DNA from: JANWHQ01 sp963775275
GTDB taxonomy: Bacteria > Pseudomonadota > Alphaproteobacteria > Caulobacterales > Caulobacteraceae
Reading direction: 5' to 3'
Length of the DNA: 64,000 nt
NCBI GenBank assembly: GCA_963775275.1
Contig: CAVZII010000005.1
Coordinates: forward strand, 1 to 64,000
Numbering within the stretch: position 1 is the stretch's first letter; each line of letters begins with the position of its first letter. Made by a program: the position numbers and the translations under genes. This document shows positions 34,441 through 42,963 of the stretch, one piece after another. The notes below the pieces were generated by a model. It was not told the DNA's origin, searched no databases, and worked only from the letters and a program-made list of their open reading frames with translations.

Positions 34441-34817
34441 CGACGGCCCTCCAGCTCGCGGATGGCGTCCTCGGCGCTGATCTCACCGCGGCCCAGGCGC
34501 TCCAGCACCTCCGCGCGCGTCGGTTCCGGATCGGTGTCGATGTACTCCAACCGCGCGGAGATCCGGTTCAGCCGGGCCTTGATCGTGGGGTAGCTGACCC
34601 CGAAGACCTGCTCCATCTCCTTGATCGATCCGTGGCTGCGCACGAACGCGGCCACGAACACCTGGTCCTCGGCGCTGAGCCGGGCGAGCTCGGGCAGGTC
34701 GAAGGCGCCTTCGATGACGATGTCCTTGTCGGTCAGGCGCACCCGCTCGACCACGAAGGGGCGGTCCTGGGTGAGCTGGGTCAGCTCCTGCCAATCACGT
34801 GCGGGCCGATCGCCCAT
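34437..34817 (-). CDS. DUF2089 family probable DNA-binding regulator
   Basis: 126 residues from the ATG at 34817 (GAGGA is 8 bases upstream). The core DLPELARLSAEDQVFVAAFV and GSIKEMEQVFGVSYPTIKARLNRI is a helix-turn-helix of the DUF2089 family, resembling a sigma-region-4 or transposase-type fold, followed by a short helical end with a SHOCT-like AEVLERLGRGEISAEDAI. It heads an operon with two further genes. The AT-rich dyad stretch just upstream, at 34865-34901, is a good candidate target for this protein. Confidence 0.78.
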   Translation of the reverse strand: MGDRPARDWQELTQLTQDRPFVVERVRLTDKDIVIEGAFDLPELARLSAEDQVFVAAFVRSHGSIKEMEQVFGVSYPTIKARLNRISARLEYIDTDPEPTRAEVLERLGRGEISAEDAIRELEGRR

Positions 34818-34864
34818 CGTTGACGTCCTCAACAATCACCTTTGTGGAGTTGAATATCATTTTT

Positions 34865-34901
34865 ATTGATAATTTCAACATTGAAAATTGAATTTATCAA
34901 T
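34865..34901. promoter_or_regulatory. AT-rich nested dyad upstream of the DUF2089 operon
   Basis: ATTGATAA (34865-34872) and TTATCAAT (34894-34901) are inverted, and between them TTTCAA (34873-34878) and TTGAAA (34881-34886) form a second dyad. The 34840-34905 stretch is strikingly AT-rich in a 70% G+C genome. It lies 48 bp upstream of the DUF2089 start and 131 bp before the divergent amidohydrolase gene, so it could serve as an operator for either. Confidence 0.5.
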
Positions 34902-35031
34902 TTCTGCGATCCGAAGGTCGTCCGAAAGGCGCTCGCACCGACCCGCCGGACACGAGAGGCGCGTTGACGCTCGGCCCGCGCCGGTGCTTCTGTCCGCCGA
35001 CGACACTCCCCGAACGAGGCGCGCCTTACAC

Positions 35032-36195
35032 ATGCTCGACTACCGCCTGATCTCCTGCGACGACCACTTGGACCTGAACCAGCTGCCGGCGGACCTGTGG
35101 TCCGCGCGCCTGCCGCAGAACCTCCAGGAACGAGCACCGCACGTGGTGGAGAAGGACGGACGCTACGTCTGGGTGTGCGAAGGCCAGAACTGGGGCCATT
35201 GGTCGGGCGCGGGCGTCGGCTTCGTCGGGCCCAAGCCGATCTTCACCGCCTTCGATCGCGGCGGGGTCACGGACCAGACCGAACGGCGCCCGGCGGTGCC
35301 GGAGCTGCGGCTCGCCGACATGGACAGGGACGGCATCTACACCCACGTGATCTTCGGGCCGGTCACCTCGATCAGGACGCCGGACCAGGAGTTCGGCGCG
35401 GAGCTGCACCGCGTCTACAACGACTGGCTGGGCGACTTCTGCAAGGTGGCGCCGGACCGGCTGCTGGGCGTGCCCATGCTGCCGGGCAACCCCGAGGAGG
35501 CCGTCAAGGAGGTCTGGCGCCTGGCCAAGCGCGGTGGGGTCAAGCAGGCGAACCTGCAGATCGCCACCGCCGAGCCGCGCCTGCATGACGAGCGGTGGGA
35601 GCCGCTATGGAACGCGCTGGAGGAGACGGGGATCATCCTCTCCTGGCACGTGACCGTGTTCATGCCGCCCGAAGGCGATCCCTCGCGGGGCAAGATGGCC
35701 TCGAACATGACGCACATGAAGTCGTTCATCACCCAGTTCCTGGACTCCTTCGTCGACCTGTTCGCCTGGGGCATCCTGGAGCGGCATCCCAAGCTGAAGG
35801 TGGTCATCGCCGAGTTGGGCGCCGGCTGGCTGCCGTGGGTGGTCGAGGAACTCGACTACCGGCACTGGCGGCTCTGGGAGGCCGAGGAGTTCTGGGCCGA
35901 CAAGGGCGGCATCCCGCTGAAGACCAAGCCCTCGGAGCTGTTCAAGCGGCAGATCTACTCCACCTTCCAGCAGAGCCCGGTGACCATGCGGCTCCTGGAG
36001 TTCTACGGCGACAACCTGCTCTGGGCGACGGACTACCCGCACCCGGACTCGATCTGGCCGAACTCGCGCAAGGTGATCGAGCGGACCATGGGCCACCTGC
36101 CGCCCGAGACGGTCAAGAAGATCACCCACGACAACGCGGCCAAGCTCTACGGCATCGACACCGAGGGCGCGGCCTCGAGGTTGGCGGCCGAATAG
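35032..36195 (+). CDS. Amidohydrolase family 2 protein (ACMSD-like)
   Basis: 387 residues with the TIM-barrel amidohydrolase-2 layout: the N-terminal metal motif as ISCDDHLDL (D-x-H class), then HVIFGP, the strand IILSWHVTVFMPP, the helix IVIAELGAGWLPWVVEELD-like segment at KVVIAELGAGWLPWV, and the catalytic aspartate region LLWATDYPHPDSIWP. This family decarboxylates or hydrolyses aromatic or acyl substrates with a bound metal. The substrate cannot be assigned. The ATG at 35032 is chosen; the in-frame upstream stretch is low-homology. A folD-like gene follows after 185 bp. Confidence 0.82.
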   Translation: MLDYRLISCDDHLDLNQLPADLWSARLPQNLQERAPHVVEKDGRYVWVCEGQNWGHWSGAGVGFVGPKPIFTAFDRGGVTDQTERRPAVPELRLADMDRDGIYTHVIFGPVTSIRTPDQEFGAELHRVYNDWLGDFCKVAPDRLLGVPMLPGNPEEAVKEVWRLAKRGGVKQANLQIATAEPRLHDERWEPLWNALEETGIILSWHVTVFMPPEGDPSRGKMASNMTHMKSFITQFLDSFVDLFAWGILERHPKLKVVIAELGAGWLPWVVEELDYRHWRLWEAEEFWADKGGIPLKTKPSELFKRQIYSTFQQSPVTMRLLEFYGDNLLWATDYPHPDSIWPNSRKVIERTMGHLPPETVKKITHDNAAKLYGIDTEGAASRLAAE

Positions 36196-36303
36196 GCCGC
36201 GCCGCGAGGGCCCCGAACCGGCCGCGGCCGGCCGAAACGCCGGGACGATCGCCGCATTGCGCATCCGCCGGAGGCCTGCGGAGGGGCGCGTCCGTTCGGC
36301 AGG

Positions 36304-36330
36304 TTGGCGCTGGGTTGCAAAAGCGCTAGG
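36304..36330 (+). promoter_or_regulatory. Candidate housekeeping promoter before folD-like gene
   Basis: TTGGCG (36304-36309), 15 bases, then GCTAGG (36325-36330). This resembles the Caulobacter sigma-73 promoter (TTGACG-type -35, GCTANAWC-type -10) and sits 50 bp before the start at 36381. Confidence 0.35.
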
Positions 36331-36380
36331 GCTCGGCGCGCTTCCGCTCGTGTCGCGTGCGGAAGCCGATGGAGCTTTTG

Positions 36381-37340
36381 ATGCAGGACGACAGTCAGGC
36401 CCTTCGCGGCAAGGACGTGGCCGCGAGGATCATCGCCGAGGTCCGCCAGGCGACCGAGGAGCTGGCCGCCGCCGGCTGGAACGCCAAGCTGGTCTCGGTA
36501 ACGGTGGGGGACGGCTCGGCCGTCGACCTCTATGTGCGCAACCAGCGCCGCAAGGCGGCCGAGGCCGGGATCGCCTTCGAGGAGCGGAACTTCCCCGACA
36601 CGATCACCCACGAGGAGCTGGAGTCCTCGATCCACGCGCTGAACGCGGACCCGCGCGTCACCGGCGTCATCGTCCAGCGCCCGGTCCCCGCGCACATATC
36701 GCTGAGGACCCTGCAGGCCGCAGTCAATCCGATGAAGGACGTGGAGGGGATGCACCCCGCCTCGATCGGCAACATCGTCTACAACCAGATGGACCTCGCG
36801 CCCTGCACCGCGGCGGCGGCGGTGGAGCTGCTGAAGTCGACCGAACTCAAGCTCGAGGGCCTGGAGGTGGTGGTGATCGGCCACTCCGAGATCGTTGGCA
36901 AGCCGACGGCCTTCCTGCTGATGAGCGCCGGCGCGACGGTGACGGTGTGCCATCACATGACCCGATCGGTGGCCGTGCATGCCCGTCGCGCGGACGCCCT
37001 GTTCGTGGCCATCGGCCGGCCGCAGCTGATCGACGCCTCGATGGTCAAGCCCGGCGCAGCGGTCATCGACATCGGGATCAATGCGATCACCGACGCCGAC
37101 GGCAAGAGCCGGGTCGTGGGCGACGTCGATTACGACTCGGTCAAGTCGGTCGCGGCCTGGATCACGCCGGTGCCGGGCGGCGTCGGACCGGTCACCGTGG
37201 CCATGCTCCTGCGCAATACCGTGACCGCCCTGAGGCGCCAGAAGGCGGTCTACGAGGCCGCGTTCGCCGGCGCCGAGCCCGGCCGCATGCCGGTCAGGAC
37301 CGCGCCGATCGCGCCGGACCTGACCCTGGCCAGCGGCTGA
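36381..37340 (+). CDS. folD: FolD-like methylenetetrahydrofolate dehydrogenase, atypical active site
   Basis: 319 residues of the methylenetetrahydrofolate dehydrogenase/cyclohydrolase family: VTVGDGSAVDLYVRNQRRKA, VIVQRPVPAHI, the KDVEG segment and VVVIGHSEIVGKPTAFLLM, ending in GVGPVTVAMLLRNT. In usual FolD the cyclohydrolase lysine stands four residues after the Tyr of the YV motif; here it is Tyr51 then Gln55. KDVDG has become KDVEG. Dehydrogenase activity is expected; cyclohydrolase activity may be lost. The start ATG at 36381 has GGAG 8 bases upstream; in-frame GTG at 36357 and ATG at 36369 are other choices. The C-terminal 40 residues extend beyond the family norm. An S9 peptidase gene follows 36 bp later. 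Confidence 0.85.
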   Translation: MQDDSQALRGKDVAARIIAEVRQATEELAAAGWNAKLVSVTVGDGSAVDLYVRNQRRKAAEAGIAFEERNFPDTITHEELESSIHALNADPRVTGVIVQRPVPAHISLRTLQAAVNPMKDVEGMHPASIGNIVYNQMDLAPCTAAAAVELLKSTELKLEGLEVVVIGHSEIVGKPTAFLLMSAGATVTVCHHMTRSVAVHARRADALFVAIGRPQLIDASMVKPGAAVIDIGINAITDADGKSRVVGDVDYDSVKSVAAWITPVPGGVGPVTVAMLLRNTVTALRRQKAVYEAAFAGAEPGRMPVRTAPIAPDLTLASG

Positions 37341-37376
37341 GTTCGGACCGCCGCCAACTTCGAGGGGTGTCGCCTT

Positions 37377-39425
37377 ATGCGTCTGGGAGTTCTCGCCGCC
37401 GTCCTGGCGGCCGCGCTGGCGGGCGGGGCCGCCGCCAAGCCCGCCGAGGGCCCGTCCGCCGTCTTCGCTCCGATGGACCTCTTCGGCCTGGCTCGCGCGA
37501 GCGATCCGCAGGTCCGCCCGGACGGCGGCGCGGTCGTCTATGTCCGCGTCGCCAACGACATCATGACCGACAAGACGCGCCGGTCGCTGTGGCTGGTCGA
37601 CGCCAGGACCGGAGCGCAGACGCCCCTGGCCGCCGGAGAGACCTCGGCAAGCTCGCCCAGGTGGTCGCCGGACGGGACCCGCATCGCCTATGTCGCAAGC
37701 GGCGCGGGCGGCGCGCGCGCCCAGCTCCACGTGCTATGGCTGGCGACCGGCCAGAGCGCCGCCCTGACCGACTTGCCACAGGCGCCCGACAGCCTCGCAT
37801 GGTCGCCGGACGGCGAGACGATCGCCTTCACCATGTTCGTCCCCGACGAGGGCGAAAGCTTCGGCGCGCCCCTGACCGCGCCCGAAGGGGCCAAGTGGGC
37901 CGACCCGCTGAAGGTCGTCACCCGCCTGCACTACCGCGAAGACGGCGAAGGGTATCTCAAGCCGGGCTACGCCCATGTCTTCCTCGTCTCGGCCGACGGC
38001 GGATCGCCGCGCCAGCTCACCTTCGGCCCTTATGACGACCAGGGGCCCCTGACGTTCACGCCCGACGGCAAGGCGATCCTGTTCAGCGCGAACCGCAGCA
38101 AGGACGCCGAAAGCGAGCCCTCGAACACGGAAGTGTTCCGCCTGTCCCTTGCAGACGGCGCGCTGACGGCGCTGACCCACCGCTTCGGCCCCGACGACGA
38201 GCCGATCGCTTCGCCCAACGGCAAGCTGATCGCCTACCTGGGCTTCGACGACGACCATCACAACGGCTACGACGATGCGAGGCTCTATGTGATGGGGCCC
38301 GACGGCTCAGGCTCGCACGCGATCACGACCGACCTGGACCGTAGCGTCGATGCGGCGGCATGGGCCGACGACGGCAAGAGCCTCTTCATCCAGTACACCG
38401 ACAAGGCCGTGACCAAGGTGGCCAGGGTGGGCCTGAACGGGCGCACGACGGCCGTGGCCGAGGGCCTGGCCGGCGGAGACCTGGACCGGCCGTACAGCGG
38501 CGGGACGTTCTCGACCGCCAAGGGCGTGGTCGCCTTCACCCAGGGCGCCTGGGACCAGCCGCCGGACGTGGCGGTCGCCGAGGACGGCAAGATTCGTCGC
38601 CTGACCCGGCTGAACAACGACCTCATGGCCGGCAAGCATCTGGCCAAGCTCGAGCATCTGGACGTGAGATCCTCCTTCGACGGCCGGCCGATCGACGCCT
38701 GGATCGCGACGCCGCCGGACTTCGATCCGAAGAAGACCTATCCGCTGATCCTCGAGATCCACGGGGGCCCCTATGACGCCTACGGCCCGACCTTCGCCAG
38801 CGACGACCAGCTCTATGCCGCGGCCGGCTATGTGGTGCTGTTCGCCAATCCCCGCGGCTCGAGCTCCTATGGCGAGGACTTCGCGCGCCAGATCGACAAC
38901 GCCTATCCCGGCCACGACTACGACGACCTGATGAGCGCGGTGGACGCCGCCGTCGCCAAGGGCTTCGTGGACAAGGACCGGCTCTATGTGACCGGGGGCT
39001 CGGGCGGGGGGGTGCTGACGGCCTGGATCATCGGCAAGACCGACCGGTTCAAGGCGGCGGCGGTGCAGAAGCCGGTGATCGACTGGGCGAGCTTCAGCCT
39101 GACCACCGACGCCTACGCCTACATCATCAAGCACTGGTTCAGGGCCTATCCCTGGCAGGACCCCGACGCCTACTGGAAGCGCTCGCCCCTGTCGCTGGTC
39201 GGAAACGTGAAGACCCCCGCCATGGTGGTCGTCGGCGAGGACGACATGCGCACGCCCGACAGCGAGGCCGAGCAGTACTATCAGGCGCTGAAGCTGCGGG
39301 ACGTCCCCGCGGCGCTGGTGAAGGTCCCCGGCGCCTCGCACGGGGGTCTGGCGAGGCGTCCGTCCCAGAGCGCGGCCAAGGCGGCGGCGATCCTGGCCTG
39401 GTTCCACAAGTACGGCGGGCCATGA
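37377..39425 (+). CDS. S9-family prolyl oligopeptidase/acylaminoacyl peptidase
   Basis: 682 residues with a clean signal peptide (LGVLAAVLAAALAGGAAA, cut near residue 20). The N-terminal two thirds form a beta-propeller with WD40/PD40-like blades (TRIAYVASG, SLAWSPDGETIAF, GKLIAYLGFDD). The last 240 residues are the catalytic domain: S542 in GGSGGG, the aspartate in VVVGEDDMRTP and the histidine in GASHGGL. It cleaves oligopeptides in the periplasm or outside; specificity is unknown. It follows folD by 36 bp and precedes a sulfatase gene by 102 bp. Confidence 0.88.
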   Translation: MRLGVLAAVLAAALAGGAAAKPAEGPSAVFAPMDLFGLARASDPQVRPDGGAVVYVRVANDIMTDKTRRSLWLVDARTGAQTPLAAGETSASSPRWSPDGTRIAYVASGAGGARAQLHVLWLATGQSAALTDLPQAPDSLAWSPDGETIAFTMFVPDEGESFGAPLTAPEGAKWADPLKVVTRLHYREDGEGYLKPGYAHVFLVSADGGSPRQLTFGPYDDQGPLTFTPDGKAILFSANRSKDAESEPSNTEVFRLSLADGALTALTHRFGPDDEPIASPNGKLIAYLGFDDDHHNGYDDARLYVMGPDGSGSHAITTDLDRSVDAAAWADDGKSLFIQYTDKAVTKVARVGLNGRTTAVAEGLAGGDLDRPYSGGTFSTAKGVVAFTQGAWDQPPDVAVAEDGKIRRLTRLNNDLMAGKHLAKLEHLDVRSSFDGRPIDAWIATPPDFDPKKTYPLILEIHGGPYDAYGPTFASDDQLYAAAGYVVLFANPRGSSSYGEDFARQIDNAYPGHDYDDLMSAVDAAVAKGFVDKDRLYVTGGSGGGVLTAWIIGKTDRFKAAAVQKPVIDWASFSLTTDAYAYIIKHWFRAYPWQDPDAYWKRSPLSLVGNVKTPAMVVVGEDDMRTPDSEAEQYYQALKLRDVPAALVKVPGASHGGLARRPSQSAAKAAAILAWFHKYGGP

Positions 39426-39527
39426 GGACGCGGCGGCTCGTTCAATCACAAATTGTTGGCGCCGCCGTCTTGCTGCTGAACAACTTCTAGGCGAGCTTGG
39501 CCCTCCCGCAGATGGGAGGGACAGGAC

Positions 39528-41564
39528 ATGGTGTCGAGCTCGAATGGCGCCGATCAGCGGCCCAACATCCTGCTGATCACCTGCGACCAGTTCCGCTTCC
39601 CCCGATTTTCCTACGGACCGGACGGCGGGTTCGCCGAGCCGCTGAAGCAGATCCTCGGTTTCCAGGGGACGGTCACCGGCGACAACCCCTACGCCAGGTT
39701 CTTCCCGGGGCTGCTCAAGCTGAGGAAGAACGCGGTGGTCCTGCGCAACCACACCATCGCCGCCAGCGCCTGCACCCCGAGCCGCGCCGTCATCTACACC
39801 GGCCAGTACGGGACCAAGACCGGCGTCACCCAGACGGACGGCCTGTTCAAGAACGGCGATTCCCCGAACTTCCCGTGGCTGGAGGCCGACGGGATCCCGA
39901 CGCTCGGGACCTGGATGCGCGAGGCCGGCTACAGCACGCACTACTTCGGCAAGTGGCACGTCTCGAACCCGCCCGAGCACAGCCTCAAGCGCTACGGCTT
40001 CGACAACTGGGAGCAGTCCTATCCCGAGCCCCACGGCGCCCAGGCCAACAACCTCGGCGTCTTTCGGGACGCCGGCTTCACCGACGGCGCCTGCGCCTTC
40101 ATCCGCCGCCAGGGCCTGGCGCTGAACTACGACCGCGCCTACGCCTCCATGGCCGCCGAGGACCCGGACACGACCGGGCCGGACAAGAGCAGGATCCCGC
40201 CCTGGTTCGCGGTGGCCTCCTTCACCAACCCGCACGACATCGCCACCTATCCGGGCGTCATCGCCCAGGCACTGCCGGACGCGCAGACCGCCACCGGGAC
40301 CCAGTCGATCTTCGGACCGCTGACCGTGCCGGCGATCGGCGGCCACACGCCGGCGCCGGCCGCCGGGACCATGCAGATCCCGCTCAATCCCCTGGGCTTT
40401 CCGCAGGACTGCGCCCAGCCCTCGCCGACCCAGGACGAGGACCTGGCGACCAAGCCGACCTGCCAGCACGAAGCGGCCTACAAGGTGGGCCTGGCGCTGG
40501 CCGCCAAGGGCGGGTTCAACATCGTCAACGGCCTGACCAACGCCCAGCCTCAGCTCAGCGGCGACAAGGCGATGGACGCGGCCGTGGCCTTCTCGCTGAA
40601 GAGCTGCATCCCGCTGCAGCTGGCCGGCGACCCGGACCAGAACTGCCTCCTGTTCCTGCAGCTCTACGCCTGGCTGCACGCGGTCGTGGACACGCACATC
40701 GATGCGGTGCTGACGGCGCTGGAGGAGTCCGGCCAGGCGGGGAACACCATCGTCATCTTCCTGGCCGACCACGGCGAATACGGCGCGGCCCACGGCATGA
40801 TGATCGAGAAGTGGTACACGGCCTATCAGGAAGCCCTGCACGTGCCCGTGGTCGTGCAGTTCCCCACGGGCCCCGACGACGAGCGCTCGGCCGACGCCGG
40901 GATCATCGCGCCTGAGCCCCGGCAGATCGACGAGCTGACCAGCCACATCGACATCCTGCCGACGGTGCTGGGGCTCGCCGGCGTGACGCCGGACCAGCGG
41001 CGCGCGATCGGCGCCGAGCTCGCGCTGAGCCGGCCCGTGCCGCCGCTGCCGGGGGTCGACCTTTCGCCCCTGATCGAGAACGCCATGACCGGCGCCCGGG
41101 CGGAGATCCCCATCCTCGAGCCCGACGGCCAGGTCCGCGAGGGCGTGCTGTTCATCACCGACGACGAGATCACCGCGCCCCTGCCGCCCTCGCGCACGGC
41201 CCAGGAGAAGCATTCCTACGAAGAGTTCGCGGTCTACCAGAAGGTGGTCGAGGCGGTTCGCCAAGGCGTGGGCGGCAAGGGCCCGGTGGAGCTATCACCC
41301 GGCGAGGTCAAGCAGCCGAACCACGTGCGCTGCGTGCGCACCAGGCGCTACAAGCTGACCCGCTACTTCGACCCGTCAGGACGGACGCCCCAGGAGTGGG
41401 AGATGTATGACCTGAAGGACGACCCGAACGAGGCCGTGAACCTGGTCGAGGTGGCCGTCACGCCTCCGATGGCGCGGCCAGACCTGCCCGACAGGGCCGA
41501 AGTCCAGGCGGCGGCCGACCAGCTGGCGGCGCTGCTGGCGCGGCTGGAACGGCGGGATCTTTGA
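39528..41564 (+). CDS. Sulfatase (formylglycine type)
   Basis: 678 residues. The metal-binding start NILLITCDQFRFP and the signature C82-T-P-S-R86 in SACTPSRAVIYTGQYG identify a type I sulfatase; C82 is the residue converted to formylglycine. DHGEYGAAHG supplies the other metal ligands. A strong GGGAGG ribosome site is 8 bases before the ATG. No signal peptide is apparent, which is unusual for a type I sulfatase and could mean a cytoplasmic enzyme or Tat-independent export. The substrate (sulfate ester of an aromatic or a sugar) is unknown, and no sulfatase-maturing enzyme is in the window. Confidence 0.86.
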   Translation: MVSSSNGADQRPNILLITCDQFRFPRFSYGPDGGFAEPLKQILGFQGTVTGDNPYARFFPGLLKLRKNAVVLRNHTIAASACTPSRAVIYTGQYGTKTGVTQTDGLFKNGDSPNFPWLEADGIPTLGTWMREAGYSTHYFGKWHVSNPPEHSLKRYGFDNWEQSYPEPHGAQANNLGVFRDAGFTDGACAFIRRQGLALNYDRAYASMAAEDPDTTGPDKSRIPPWFAVASFTNPHDIATYPGVIAQALPDAQTATGTQSIFGPLTVPAIGGHTPAPAAGTMQIPLNPLGFPQDCAQPSPTQDEDLATKPTCQHEAAYKVGLALAAKGGFNIVNGLTNAQPQLSGDKAMDAAVAFSLKSCIPLQLAGDPDQNCLLFLQLYAWLHAVVDTHIDAVLTALEESGQAGNTIVIFLADHGEYGAAHGMMIEKWYTAYQEALHVPVVVQFPTGPDDERSADAGIIAPEPRQIDELTSHIDILPTVLGLAGVTPDQRRAIGAELALSRPVPPLPGVDLSPLIENAMTGARAEIPILEPDGQVREGVLFITDDEITAPLPPSRTAQEKHSYEEFAVYQKVVEAVRQGVGGKGPVELSPGEVKQPNHVRCVRTRRYKLTRYFDPSGRTPQEWEMYDLKDDPNEAVNLVEVAVTPPMARPDLPDRAEVQAAADQLAALLARLERRDL

Positions 41565-41572
41565 TTGATCTC

Positions 41573-41586
41573 ATATTGATCAATAT
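41573..41586. terminator. AT-rich palindrome between convergent genes
   Basis: ATATTGATCAATAT is a perfect 14-bp palindrome at 41573-41586. It falls between the sulfatase stop (41564) and the stop of the CoxG-like gene (41580-41582), which it overlaps. A bidirectional terminator role is possible; a loop-less palindrome is weak as a hairpin. Confidence 0.35.
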
Positions 41587-42044
41587 TGACCTGGAGACGG
41601 TTCGACCTCTTCGGCCAAGAGGGCGTCCAGGCGCTCGAGGAACTCGTCGGCGAACCGGCGCGCCGCGCCCTTGAGCAGGCGCAGGCCGATCTGGGCGAGC
41701 TTGCCGTCGACATTGGCCTGCACTGCGTAGGTCACGACGACGTCCTCTCCCTCCTCGATCAGATCGACGCGGACGGCGCCGTGGGCGAAGCCGGCCAGGC
41801 CTGTCCCCTCCCCTGCGATGATGCAGCTCGACGGCGGCTCGAGGTCGGAAAGGTACATCCGCCCGGTCAGCCGGAAGGAGATCGGCCCGATCCTGCAAAG
41901 CACGCAGGCTTCGAACTCGTCATCCGAGACCTTATCCAGGACCTCGCAGCCCGGCATCGCCCGGCGCAGCATCTGAGGGTCGTTCAGCGCGGCCCAGGCC
42001 CGCGCCCTCGGGGCGGCGATCCGACGATGACCGCTGAGGTCCAC
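41580..42044 (-). CDS. CoxG/SRPBCC family protein
   Basis: 154 residues of the CoxG branch of the SRPBCC fold. Marks are AWAALNDPQMLRRAMPGCE near the N-terminus, the strand LCRIGPISFRLTG, the segment GFAHGAVRVDL and the end QANVDGKLAQIGLRLLKGAARRFADEFLERL. CoxG proteins help load or tether carbon-monoxide dehydrogenase-type molybdenum hydroxylases, but here no such enzyme is adjacent. It follows the PEP-mutase-like gene by 6 bp, starting at a GTG, and is convergent with the sulfatase gene. Confidence 0.82.
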   Translation of the reverse strand: MDLSGHRRIAAPRARAWAALNDPQMLRRAMPGCEVLDKVSDDEFEACVLCRIGPISFRLTGRMYLSDLEPPSSCIIAGEGTGLAGFAHGAVRVDLIEEGEDVVVTYAVQANVDGKLAQIGLRLLKGAARRFADEFLERLDALLAEEVEPSPGQY

Positions 42045-42050
42045 GCCGGC

Positions 42051-42863
42051 CTATCCGGCGCCGAAGCGCGCGTTGAAATCGGGCGTCCCGCGGCCGGCTT
42101 CGGCCAGGACGGCCGGGTCGCCGGACGCGAGGAAGGCCTGCATGGCGCGCGACAGGGCCGCGACGGCGGCGCGGAAGGGGCCTGTCGCCGAGCTCAGCCG
42201 GCGCACGCCCAGCGCCTGGAGCCGTGCCGCGGGCGGGACGCCGCCCCGGCCCATGACGTTGAGCGGCAGGGCGATCCCGTCGGCGAGGGTCCCGATCAGG
42301 GCCTCGTCCACCGGGCCGGGGACGAAGATCCCGTCCGCGCCGGCCGCCCGATAGCGCTCGGCGCGGGCCAGGGTCTCGGCAAGGGCCGCCTCCCCTTCGG
42401 CGAGGCCCAGCAGGTAGACGTCGATGCGCGCGTTGATGAAGAGGCGAACGCCGGTGCGGTCGGCGGCCTCGCGGGCGGCGGCGAGCTTGGCGGCGTGCAG
42501 CTCGGGCGAGCGCGCCCCGTCCTCGAGGTTGATCCCGGCGGCGCCCGCGCCGATCACGCCGCGAACGGTCTCCGCGAGGGTTGCGATGTCATCGGTGTAG
42601 CCGCCCTCGATATCGGCGGTGAGGGGGACCGAGACGACGCGGGTGATCTCCTCGATGGTCGTAAGGAGCTTTCCGACCGGCAGGGCGTCGCCGTCGGGAT
42701 AGCCGTGCGCCCAGGCGACGGCGGCGCTGGAGGTGGCCACGGCTGTTGCGCCGGCGTCCGCCATGACCGCGGCGCTAGCCGCATCCCACGCGTTAGGCAG
42801 GACCAGGATGTCGGGTCCTGCGTGGAGCTGATGGAACAGGCGGGCGCGCTCGGCTTGGGTCAC
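42051..42863 (-). CDS. Isocitrate lyase/PEP mutase superfamily protein
   Basis: 270 residues, starting at a GTG. The TIM-barrel shows ILVLPNAWDAASAAVMADAGA, the conserved TADIEGGY metal-binding strand, GINLEDGARS, LFINARIDVYLLG and a C-terminal GVRRLSSATGPF. It resembles the oxaloacetate/PEP-mutase or 2,3-dimethylmalate-lyase-type subgroup that cleaves or rearranges a C-C or P-C bond of a small dicarboxylate. The exact reaction cannot be told. It is transcribed with the CoxG-like gene. Confidence 0.82.
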   Translation of the reverse strand: MTQAERARLFHQLHAGPDILVLPNAWDAASAAVMADAGATAVATSSAAVAWAHGYPDGDALPVGKLLTTIEEITRVVSVPLTADIEGGYTDDIATLAETVRGVIGAGAAGINLEDGARSPELHAAKLAAAREAADRTGVRLFINARIDVYLLGLAEGEAALAETLARAERYRAAGADGIFVPGPVDEALIGTLADGIALPLNVMGRGGVPPAARLQALGVRRLSSATGPFRAAVAALSRAMQAFLASGDPAVLAEAGRGTPDFNARFGAG

Positions 42864-42963
42864 GCCCCTGGTCTACCCCGTTCGAGAGCCCGGCGCATCC
42901 GGCTGCGCGGGCGAAGCGGGGCCAGGCCCTGGCCCGCCCCTCCCCCGGCCCGTTCGAGGACGG

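Noticed and set aside
39528..41564. Sulfatase as part of the sugar-ester locus
   Set aside because: It is separated by the CoxG and PEP-mutase genes on the other strand, has no signal peptide visible, and no LacI-type operator is seen upstream.
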